This document shows, piece after piece, positions 5,945-12,606 of a DNA stretch of 12,606 nt (its first letter is position 1; each line of letters opens with the position of its first letter). This DNA comes from JAUSIF01 sp964620215 (GTDB lineage Bacteria; Pseudomonadota; Alphaproteobacteria; Rhizobiales; Xanthobacteraceae). Below the pieces are notes generated by a model. It made no database searches, had not been told where the DNA came from, and was given only the letters and a program-made list of their open reading frames with translations. The position numbers were made by a program, and so were the translations under genes. The stretch covers positions 1-12,606 of the forward strand of contig CAZUJE010000084.1 in NCBI GenBank assembly GCA_964620215.1. The letters are read 5' to 3'.

Positions 5945-7699
5945 ATGAGCCGTGGCAATTCTCTCGGGCGGTTACGGCTCGCGCTCTACATTGTCAGGCA
6001 TGGCTGGCGCCGTTTTGTCACGCGGCTCGCCGCTAACCCGAATTATCGCTGGCGCTTTCGCGTCAAGGTCCCCGAGCGGCTCCTGATCGCGCCGCAGGAT
6101 TTGCGCACCGGCGACCCAACGCTTGCGAGCGAGTTTTACGCGGGACGCTTTGCTTTTTGCGGCAAGGTCTTGATGACCGAGGGGCGCTCGCCTTTCGAGA
6201 TGACGGCGCCCTCCCGCGAATGGGCGGATGCGCTTCTGAGCTTCGGCTGGTTGCGTCACCTCCGCTCCGCCGGAACCTCCATCGCCAAAGCAAACGCTCG
6301 CGCGCTGGTCGCCGACTGGATCACGCTACAGGGCACGTCTCATCCGGTTGGCTGGCAGCCAGAAATCGTTGCGCGCCGCGTGATCTGCTGGCTGACGCAG
6401 GCGCCACTGATCCTCGAAGGCGCGGAGCATCCATTCTACAGAAAATTCATGCGCAGCCTTGCAAGGCAGGTGCGTTTTCTGCGCGGGCGCTATCCCGACA
6501 TTCGCGACGGCTATCCGCGCCTGCTCACAGCCATCGCGCTTTGCTTCGCGAGCCTTTGCATCGCGGGCGAACAGCGTCTCCTGCGCTTCGCAACACGCAA
6601 GCTGGAAGAAGAACTCAATCGTCAGATTCTTCCGGATGGCGGACACATCAGCCGCAACCCCGGCGCACTGATTGAAATCCTGATCGATCTTCTGCCGCTG
6701 CGTCAGTCTTTTGAAGCGAGAAGCGTGCCGCCGCCACCGGCTTTGATGAACGCCATCGACCGCATGATGCCGATGCTGCGTTTCTTCCGGCACGGTGACG
6801 GATCGTTCGCCTATTTCAACGGAATGGGCGCGACGCCTGGCGACATGCTTGCCACCGTGCTCGCCTATGACGATGCGCGCGGCTCTCCGGTCGCGAACGC
6901 AGCCCATTCCGGCTATCAGCGCATCGAAGCCAGCCAGTGCCTCGTCATCGCGGATACTGGCAAGCCGCCGCCGATGTCCGTCTCGCAGGAGGCGCACGCG
7001 GGTTGCCTGTCGTTTGAATTTTCCCACGCGCGCAACCGCATCGTCATCAACTGCGGAATGCCGGCGATGAGCCGCGAAGCATGGCGAAAGGCTGCACGCG
7101 CAACCGCGGCGCATTCAACCGTAACCTTCAACAACGAATCGTCCTGTAAATTTCTGAGCGGCGACGCCTATCAGCGCCTGATGGGCACTCCTATCATCGG
7201 CGGACCGCGGGACGTGAAGGTCGCCCGCGGCGAGCGGGATGGCTCCGTGGTCGTGCGTGCAAGCCACGACGGTTACGCCTCACGCTACAAGATCATGCAT
7301 CAGCGCTCCTGGCGTCTCGCGCAAGATGGCGCCCGCCTCGATGGCGAAGATGTGTTCTTTGCACCCGATGGCGGCGACGTCCCCAAAAAGGTGCCGGATC
7401 TTTTTGCCATCCGCTTCCACCTGCACCCCAACATCAAGGCCAGCCGCCGCGCGGATGGGGAAAGCGTGCTTCTGGCGCTGCCTGGCAGCGAAAGCTGGGT
7501 TTTCAATGCTCCCGGCACCACGGTCGAACTCGAGGAAAGCGTCTTTCTGCCCTCCACCGACGGTCCGCGTCGCTCGAACCAGATCGTCGTTTCCGGCCAT
7601 GCGCGCGAATTTCAGCGGGTCGTCTGGTCATTCCTGCGCACCTCCAAAGCCTCGCGCGAGCGCGGCGATGCGAACACCTTGCCGGAATTGCCGCTTTGA
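5945..7699 (+). CDS. Heparinase II/III-like family protein
   Basis: A 584-residue protein with an N-terminal alpha-helical part (about 85-320) and a C-terminal heparinase II/III-like beta domain (about 325-565). Motifs seen are DGGHISRNPG (231-240), typical of the helical toroid, AARATAAHSTVTFNN (383-397) and FAIRFHLHPNI (487-497). Related lyases cleave uronic-acid polysaccharides by beta-elimination, and the His and Tyr residues of these motifs line the active site there. No signal peptide or membrane segment is visible, although most polysaccharide lyases are exported, so a cytoplasmic or non-classical role is possible. The real substrate is unknown and heparin is unlikely. The ATG at 5945 is preceded by GAAGGTG (5931-5937), 7 bases upstream. 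It sits between rsmB and purH, 58 bp before the purH ATG. In my memory this family commonly occupies this position in Hyphomicrobiales genomes, so it is probably ancestral rather than acquired. Confidence 0.9.
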   Translation: MSRGNSLGRLRLALYIVRHGWRRFVTRLAANPNYRWRFRVKVPERLLIAPQDLRTGDPTLASEFYAGRFAFCGKVLMTEGRSPFEMTAPSREWADALLSFGWLRHLRSAGTSIAKANARALVADWITLQGTSHPVGWQPEIVARRVICWLTQAPLILEGAEHPFYRKFMRSLARQVRFLRGRYPDIRDGYPRLLTAIALCFASLCIAGEQRLLRFATRKLEEELNRQILPDGGHISRNPGALIEILIDLLPLRQSFEARSVPPPPALMNAIDRMMPMLRFFRHGDGSFAYFNGMGATPGDMLATVLAYDDARGSPVANAAHSGYQRIEASQCLVIADTGKPPPMSVSQEAHAGCLSFEFSHARNRIVINCGMPAMSREAWRKAARATAAHSTVTFNNESSCKFLSGDAYQRLMGTPIIGGPRDVKVARGERDGSVVVRASHDGYASRYKIMHQRSWRLAQDGARLDGEDVFFAPDGGDVPKKVPDLFAIRFHLHPNIKASRRADGESVLLALPGSESWVFNAPGTTVELEESVFLPSTDGPRRSNQIVVSGHAREFQRVVWSFLRTSKASRERGDANTLPELPL

Positions 7700-7757
7700 C
7701 CTTGGTCCGGTATCTCTCTTGCAGGCAGCGTTTTAACACCGCGACCTGAGACTCCGA

Positions 7758-9344
7758 ATGTCCCGCATCCGCCCAGTCCGCCGCGCCCTCATTTCCGTTT
7801 CCGACAAAACGGGATTGATCGAGTTTGCCCGTTCGCTTGCGGTTCACGGCGTTGCGCTGGTTTCAACCGGCGGCACCAGCCGCGCGCTTGCCGAAGCGGG
7901 ATTGAAAGTTACCGACATTGCCGATGTCACGGGCTTTCCTGAAATGATGGATGGCCGCGTAAAAACTTTGCACCCGCATGTGCATGGTGGCCTGCTCGCC
8001 GTGCGGGACGACAAGGCGCATGTCGAGGCGATGGAAAAGCACGGGATCGAGCCGATCGACCTGCTGGTGGTCAATCTTTATCCATTCGAGGAAACACTGG
8101 CGAAGGGCGGCAGCTTCGAGGAGTGCATCGAGAATATCGACATCGGCGGCCCGGCGCTGATCCGTGCGGCGTCCAAGAATCACGGCGATGTCGCGGTGGT
8201 CGTTGATCCTTCCGACTACGCGCAGGTGCTTGCGGAAATTTCCGCCCATCGAGGAACCACGATCGCGTTGCGCCGTCTGCTCGCCGCCAAGGCCTTCGCA
8301 CGCACGGCTACTTATGATGCGGCGATTGCAAACTGGTTTGCTGAACAGACCAACACCGAAGCGCCGCATTGGCGCGCATTTGGCGGAAGGCTGGCGGAGC
8401 GTCTGCGCTACGGCGAGAACCCGCATCAGACGGCGGCATTCTATAATTCTTCTGAAAAAAGATTCGGCATCGCCACCGCAAGACAGGTGCAGGGCAAGGA
8501 GCTTTCCTACAACAATCTCGCCGACACAGACGCGGCCTTTGAATGTGTCGCCGAGTTCGAGCAAAAGCGCGCCGCTGCGGTCGTGATCGTAAAGCACGCC
8601 AATCCTTGCGGCGTGGCGGAAGGAAAAAGCCTCACCGATGCCTATCGCAGGGCGCTCGCCTGCGATCCGGTTTCTGCCTTCGGCGGCATCGTTGCGCTGA
8701 ACCGCACACTCGACGCGGAAGCGGCCAAGGCAATCGTAGAAATATTCACGGAAGTAATCGTGGCCCCCGACGCCAGCGACGAAGCAATTTCCATCGTTGC
8801 GGCAAAGAAAAATCTTCGCCTGCTGTTGACCGGTGGCCTGCCCGATCCGCGCGCCGGAGGACTGACATTCCGCTCCGTGGCTGGCGGACTGCTGGTTCAG
8901 TCCCGCGACAATGCAACGGTGGACGGCCTTGAACTAAAAGCCGTCACCAAGCGCAAACCTAGCCCCGAAGAGCTGTCCGATCTGAAGTTTGCATTCCGTG
9001 TTGCGAAACACGTGAAGTCAAACGCAATCGTCTATGCAAAAGACGGTGCCACCGTAGGCATCGGGGCCGGACAGATGAGCCGCATCGATTCCGCGCGAAT
9101 CGCAGCATCGAAAGCCCTCGACGCCGCGAAGGCTGCCGGACTGACCGAACCGCTTACCAAGGGCTGCGTCGTTGCGTCCGACGCTTTCTTTCCGTTCGCG
9201 GACGGGCTTTTGGCTGCTGTCGATGCGGGCGCCACCGCTGTGATCCAGCCGGGCGGCTCCATGCGCGATGACGAGGTGATCGCCGCCGCCAACGAAAAAA
9301 ATATCGCGATGGTGTTTACCAGCGTCCGCCACTTCCGGCATTAG
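7758..9344 (+). CDS. purH: Bifunctional AICAR formyltransferase / IMP cyclohydrolase
   Basis: Catalyses the last two steps of de novo purine synthesis: formyl transfer from 10-formyl-THF to AICAR, then ring closure to IMP, in the cytoplasm. The protein is 528 aa, full length for the family. The N-terminal cyclohydrolase domain (about 1-150) has ALISVSDKTGL, KTLHPHVHGGLL, NLYPFE and NIDIGGPALIRAASKNH. The C-terminal transformylase domain has RYGENPHQTAAFY (217-229), GKELSYNNLADTDAA (246-260), the catalytic Lys-His pair in VIVKHANPCG (Lys279, His280), VASDAFFPFADG and the terminal MVFTSVRHFRH. The ATG at 7758 has only a weak upstream GAG as a ribosome site, but the protein begins at the expected place. 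It lies 58 bp after the heparinase-like gene. Its TAG stop (9342-9344) overlaps the stop codon of the convergent MFS gene. Confidence 0.98.
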   Translation: MSRIRPVRRALISVSDKTGLIEFARSLAVHGVALVSTGGTSRALAEAGLKVTDIADVTGFPEMMDGRVKTLHPHVHGGLLAVRDDKAHVEAMEKHGIEPIDLLVVNLYPFEETLAKGGSFEECIENIDIGGPALIRAASKNHGDVAVVVDPSDYAQVLAEISAHRGTTIALRRLLAAKAFARTATYDAAIANWFAEQTNTEAPHWRAFGGRLAERLRYGENPHQTAAFYNSSEKRFGIATARQVQGKELSYNNLADTDAAFECVAEFEQKRAAAVVIVKHANPCGVAEGKSLTDAYRRALACDPVSAFGGIVALNRTLDAEAAKAIVEIFTEVIVAPDASDEAISIVAAKKNLRLLLTGGLPDPRAGGLTFRSVAGGLLVQSRDNATVDGLELKAVTKRKPSPEELSDLKFAFRVAKHVKSNAIVYAKDGATVGIGAGQMSRIDSARIAASKALDAAKAAGLTEPLTKGCVVASDAFFPFADGLLAAVDAGATAVIQPGGSMRDDEVIAAANEKNIAMVFTSVRHFRH

Positions 9345-10744
9345 GTCTTTCCGACGCGCACCTGCGTCAACAGCCAAGCCCCGACCAGAAAAAAGAACAC
9401 CAGCACGGAAATGCCCGCGCGCTGGCTTGCGGTCGCGGCCGTCACCGCCGCCACCAGAAACGGCCCGATGAACGAAGTCACTTTCGCGCTGAGTGCAAAC
9501 AGACCAAAAAATTGCGTAACCCGGTCCTTGGGCGCGAGATGCACAAGCAAAGTCCGCGAAGCGGCCTGTAGCGGGCCGACCACAAGGCCGATCAGCAGGC
9601 CGACCGCGACATAGGCTTTTTCGGCGGCGGATTCGTAAATACCGCGCCCGTCCAAGGGCGGCGCGACCTCGAACAAAAATCCGATCCGGTCTCGCGTGAT
9701 CGACAAGATCGCGACCGCCGCGAAGGTCAGAATGCCAAGTCCTGCGAGGATGACGGTCTTCGATCCAAATTTGTCGTCGAGCTTGCCGCCCACATAGGCT
9801 CCGATGGTGCCGGTCACCGTGAGCAGGATTCCAAAAATTCCAAGCTCGATAGTACTCCAGCCGAATGTCCCGGCGGCATAAATTCCGCCGAAGGCGAACA
9901 GCGCCACCAGCCCGTCGGCGTAGATCATGTTGGCGATGAGGAAAATAAAGACATTCCGGTAGCGCGGCAGATGGCTGACCGTTTCCCACAACGTCCTGAG
10001 CCCGCGCTTCGCCGCTGTGCGTAAGGGTAACTTCACCGGTTCGTCCGGCGTGAACAAAAACAAAGGCAAGGCAAAAATCAAAAACCAGATCGCGCTCAAC
10101 GGCCCCGAAATACGGTCACCCTCACGCGCCGCCGAATCGAGCCCGAACAAGGGAGTAAATCCGAGCAGCGTTTTTCCCGTCTGCGGATTGGCGGCAATGA
10201 AGCCGAGCACCAAAATCAGACTGACAAGGCCGCCGGCATAGCCGGTGGCCCAGCCTGTGCCTGAGAGCCAACCCATGCGTTGTCTCGGCACCAGCGTCGG
10301 CATCATTGAATTCACGAATACGGAAGCGCACTGCGCGCCGACCGCGCCGATGGCGAACCCGGCAAGCACAATAAAAATTGTGCCCTGGTCCCCGGGCTTT
10401 CCGAACCACAACAGGCTCGACCCGACTACGATCAGCACGCCGAAGAATGCAATCCATGGCTTGCGGCGGCCCGCAGCGTCGGCGATCGAGCCGAGCACCG
10501 GCGCCATGATCGCAATCGCAAATCCCGCCGCGCTCGCCGCGAAACCCCACAGCGCCTGTCCTTCAGCCGGATTGCTCGCCACCGATGCCGCGAAATAGGG
10601 CGCGTATACAAATGTTGTGATGAGCGTGAAGAACGGCTGCGAAGCCCACTCGAACAGCACCCAGCCGAAAATCGCTTTGGAGGATGCGTTTTTGGAAACG
10701 GCGCGGACCGCCGTGCGTCGCGTGGCAGGCTTCCTGGTCGGCAT
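9341..10744 (-). CDS. MFS transporter, Atg22/UMF1 family
   Basis: A 467-residue membrane protein with about 12 hydrophobic segments (roughly at 26-48, 65-88, 95-114, 122-145, 160-184, 217-234, 266-287, 297-320, 327-352, 376-395, 410-432 and 440-460). The N-terminal GWVLFEWASQPFFTL resembles the FDWANSAF-type motif of the UMF1/Atg22-like family, and DAAGRRKPW and DDKFGSKT resemble MFS loop motifs. Yeast Atg22 exports amino acids from the vacuole; the bacterial substrates are mostly unknown. The start ATG (10742-10744) has AGGA six bases upstream. It follows the glutamate dehydrogenase stop by only 18 bp, so the two are very likely co-transcribed, which makes an amino-acid-related substrate an attractive but unproven idea. 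The basic N-terminus (residues 1-24) is cytoplasmic. The stop TAA overlaps the purH stop. Confidence 0.9.
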   Translation of the reverse strand: MPTRKPATRRTAVRAVSKNASSKAIFGWVLFEWASQPFFTLITTFVYAPYFAASVASNPAEGQALWGFAASAAGFAIAIMAPVLGSIADAAGRRKPWIAFFGVLIVVGSSLLWFGKPGDQGTIFIVLAGFAIGAVGAQCASVFVNSMMPTLVPRQRMGWLSGTGWATGYAGGLVSLILVLGFIAANPQTGKTLLGFTPLFGLDSAAREGDRISGPLSAIWFLIFALPLFLFTPDEPVKLPLRTAAKRGLRTLWETVSHLPRYRNVFIFLIANMIYADGLVALFAFGGIYAAGTFGWSTIELGIFGILLTVTGTIGAYVGGKLDDKFGSKTVILAGLGILTFAAVAILSITRDRIGFLFEVAPPLDGRGIYESAAEKAYVAVGLLIGLVVGPLQAASRTLLVHLAPKDRVTQFFGLFALSAKVTSFIGPFLVAAVTAATASQRAGISVLVFFFLVGAWLLTQVRVGKT

Positions 10745-10762
10745 GAATGATCCTGAAGAAAA

Positions 10763-12606
10763 TCAGCGTCCGGTGAGATCGGCGAGCAAGCTTACCGCGA
10801 CGGAAAGTTTGGACAAGGTCAGGCCGGAGCCGGCGATTTCAACGACCCCCGCACGTGCGCGCTCCGCCTCGATGCGATTTTTTCCGATCCATGCCTCGAC
10901 AGCTCCTGCTCCCGAGACCCCCGAATTCATCGCTTCCGTTGTGAGACGGCGCGAAGCGGAGGCAATTTCGCTCAGCGCGCGTTCAAGCGCCAACCGGTCA
11001 AAATGATCCTCGGTATCGATGTCACGGGCGAGTTCGATCAGCCGGTCGATCTGAAAATAAGCGCCCATGCCGAAGTAAGCAGCCATCACGTCCTGAATTG
11101 GCTTGCCGGTCTGATCGGCAACAAGCACCGCATCAGGGGCGGCGGCTAGCAGTGGCAGGTTTGCAATTCTTTGTGCAAGCGGTTTGGGAACCTGCGCCGC
11201 GATGAGTTCGGTGAGCCGCTCATCGCGGATAGCCTTTTGTTCAGGTGAAAGCACTTTGTCGAGTAAACCCGCCAGAGCTTCGATGCCGGCCTGGAAATGC
11301 TGCACTACGCGCTCAAGTCCATGCTTCAGATCGCCGTGCCGCAGAAACCAGGCGACGCGGTCGAGCAGCAAATCCTGCACTGCTGAGTAAAGCGAAAGTT
11401 GTGTTTCTCCGGATACGCGCGCATCGAGCGCGTCGATCTCTCCATTCAGCGCGGTCATCTGATAGGAATCGCGTACCGCTGCGAAAGCTTTGGCAATTTG
11501 GCTGGCGCCCATGCCGGAGCGATCCGCCATCCGCACGACAAAGGACGGCCCACCGCGATTGATGATCGAGTTCGCGAGCATGGTCGCGATGATCTCGCGG
11601 CGCAGACGGTGTTTCGCGAGCGCCTCCGGAAATTGCACCGACACCGGTTTCGGGAAATAACGGACGAGTTCCCTTGCCAGATATGGATCGTCGGGCACAT
11701 CCGACGCGAGCAGTTCGTCGTACAGCGAAATCTTCGCATAGGCGAGCATGACCGCAAGTTCTGGCCTGGTTAGTCCCTGCCCGCGCCCCTGCCGCTCAGC
11801 GATTTCCATGTCGGAAGGCAAAAACTCCACGGAGCGATCGAGCTGGCCGCGGGTTTCCAGCAATTGCATCAGCCTTTTTTCAAAGCCAAGATCTTCCCCT
11901 GCCCGGCGCTGCGCAAGCGAGAGCGCCAGCGTTTGCAGATAATTGTTACGCAATACGAGCCCGCCGACTTCTTCGGTCATGTCCGCGAGCAGCTTGTTGC
12001 GCGCCGCTTCAGTCAGTTTTCCATCTCTCACCGGCACACTCAGCGCGATTTTCAAATTCACTTCGAGGTCGGATGAATTCACGCCAGCCGAATTGTCGAT
12101 GGCATCGGTGTTCAGCCGGACGCCCGAGCGCGCAGCCTCCACGCGCCCGCATTGCGTCATGCCGAGATTGGCGCCCTCGCCGATCACCTTGCAGCGCAAA
12201 TCCATGGCCGGGATGCGGATCGAATCGTTCGCACGGTCACCGGCCTTCTCATCTGTTTCAAAGGAGGCCCGCACATAGGTGCCGATGCCGCCGAACCAGA
12301 GCAGGTCCGCCGGCATTCTGAGAATCGCCTGCATCACTTCGGCGGGTGCCGCCTCGGCGGACTCCAGACCCAGCAGCGCGCGAATTTCCGGGGACAATCC
12401 GATTTTCTTCAGATTGCGCGGAAAAATCCCGCCGCCTTTCGAGATCAGGCTCTTGTCATAGTCCTGCCAGCTCGAGCGCGGCAGATCGAACAACCGTTTC
12501 CTTTCCGCGAAGGATTTTTGCGGATCGGGTGAGGGATCGAGAAAAATATCGCGATGATCGAAGGTGGCCACCAGCCGGATTGTCTTCTCCAGCAGCATTC
12601 CGTTGC
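10763..12606 (-). CDS. gdh: NAD-specific glutamate dehydrogenase, large (about 180 kDa) type, C-terminal part (5' end outside window)
   Basis: Oxidative deamination of glutamate to 2-oxoglutarate with NAD in the cytoplasm, mostly for catabolism. The frame is open to the window edge (Asn-Gly precede the first Met, giving NGMLLEKTIRLVATFDHR), so about 613 codons of a protein usually near 1,600 residues are present. Diagnostic segments of the Bac_GDH family are FDHRDIFLDPSPDP, RSSWQDYDKSLISKGGGIF, DLLWFGGIGTYVRAS, GDRANDSIRI, CKVIGEGANLGMTQ and NTDAIDNSAGVNSSDLEVN, covering the catalytic and nucleotide-binding part. The rest (about 380 residues) is the helical C-terminal region, including LVLRNNYLQTLALSLAQRRAG. 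Several acidic and Gly motifs typical of the family are intact and no frameshift is seen. The stop is TGA at 10763-10765. The Atg22-like transporter starts 18 bp downstream. Confidence 0.97.
   Translation of the reverse strand, partial: NGMLLEKTIRLVATFDHRDIFLDPSPDPQKSFAERKRLFDLPRSSWQDYDKSLISKGGGIFPRNLKKIGLSPEIRALLGLESAEAAPAEVMQAILRMPADLLWFGGIGTYVRASFETDEKAGDRANDSIRIPAMDLRCKVIGEGANLGMTQCGRVEAARSGVRLNTDAIDNSAGVNSSDLEVNLKIALSVPVRDGKLTEAARNKLLADMTEEVGGLVLRNNYLQTLALSLAQRRAGEDLGFEKRLMQLLETRGQLDRSVEFLPSDMEIAERQGRGQGLTRPELAVMLAYAKISLYDELLASDVPDDPYLARELVRYFPKPVSVQFPEALAKHRLRREIIATMLANSIINRGGPSFVVRMADRSGMGASQIAKAFAAVRDSYQMTALNGEIDALDARVSGETQLSLYSAVQDLLLDRVAWFLRHGDLKHGLERVVQHFQAGIEALAGLLDKVLSPEQKAIRDERLTELIAAQVPKPLAQRIANLPLLAAAPDAVLVADQTGKPIQDVMAAYFGMGAYFQIDRLIELARDIDTEDHFDRLALERALSEIASASRRLTTEAMNSGVSGAGAVEAWIGKNRIEAERARAGVVEIAGSGLTLSKLSVAVSLLADLTGR

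Noticed and set aside
6326..7114. Minus-strand frame of 262 codons antisense to the heparinase-like gene
   Set aside because: Low-complexity Arg/Ala/His-rich translation without family motifs; the plus-strand gene explains the region.
7863..8597. Minus-strand frame of 244 codons antisense to purH
   Set aside because: The region encodes highly conserved PurH motifs on the plus strand; the antisense frame is a codon-bias by-product.
9353..9368. Hairpin GACGC/GCGTC just after the purH stop as a possible terminator
   Set aside because: The stem is only 5 bp and no T-run follows; it also lies inside the transporter coding sequence.
9018..9989. Long minus-strand frame of 323 codons
   Set aside because: It lies antisense to the purH 3' end and out of frame within the transporter gene, both of which are strongly supported; the Arg/Gly-rich translation has no recognisable motifs and is typical of a high-GC shadow frame.
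1..12606. Mobile elements, CRISPR arrays, tRNA or rRNA genes, defence or secondary-metabolite clusters
   Set aside because: No transposase, integrase, terminal repeats, spaced repeats or structured RNA gene was seen; nearly all the sequence is accounted for by recognisable housekeeping genes.

Overview
This window looks like an ordinary, densely coded stretch of chromosome from an alphaproteobacterium, most likely of the Hyphomicrobiales (Bradyrhizobium, Rhodopseudomonas, Afipia and relatives). That placement is inferred from the high GC content, the 180-kDa-type NAD-glutamate dehydrogenase, the DUF1674/SDHAF4-like gene next to htpX, and the order htpX - rsmB - heparinase-like - purH, which I recall as common in this group. 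I see no mobile element, CRISPR array, tRNA, rRNA, phage gene or clear sign of recent transfer. No gene-free stretch reaches 300 bases; the longest is about 100 bp, between the DUF1674 gene and htpX.

Layout. (1) Bases 1-966 (+) are the 3' half of acetyl-CoA synthetase (acs), closed by a strong hairpin terminator at 989-1020. (2) Bases 3400-1022 (-) hold a three-gene run: a DUF1674/SDHAF4-like small protein, a membrane-anchored extensin-like protein with peptidase M15-like metal motifs, and a Tat-exported FAD-linked oxidase of the aldonolactone-oxidase type. This run converges on acs. (3) Bases 3401-3516 are a divergent control region with a candidate heat-shock (RpoH-type) promoter facing htpX and three closely packed dyads. 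(4) Bases 3517-9344 (+) carry htpX (membrane zinc protease), rsmB (16S rRNA m5C methyltransferase), a heparinase II/III-like protein and purH (the last two steps of IMP synthesis), all on one strand with gaps of 50-95 bp. (5) Bases 12606-9341 (-) carry the C-terminal part of NAD-specific glutamate dehydrogenase, followed 18 bp later by an Atg22/UMF1-type MFS transporter. The stop codon of that transporter overlaps the purH stop codon tail to tail.

How the genes relate. Most are housekeeping: acetate activation, purine synthesis, rRNA modification, membrane protein quality control and glutamate catabolism. The plus-strand genes may be partly co-transcribed, but their functions do not form one pathway. 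The glutamate dehydrogenase-transporter pair is the tightest unit with a plausible functional link. The DUF1674/extensin/oxidase run groups a flavoprotein assembly-factor homologue with an exported flavoprotein, which is suggestive but unproven.

I did not find a convincing previously undescribed system. The parts most worth a second look are the structured htpX control region, the overlapping stop codons at 9341-9344 with no terminator between the convergent genes, and the signal-peptide-less heparinase-like protein.
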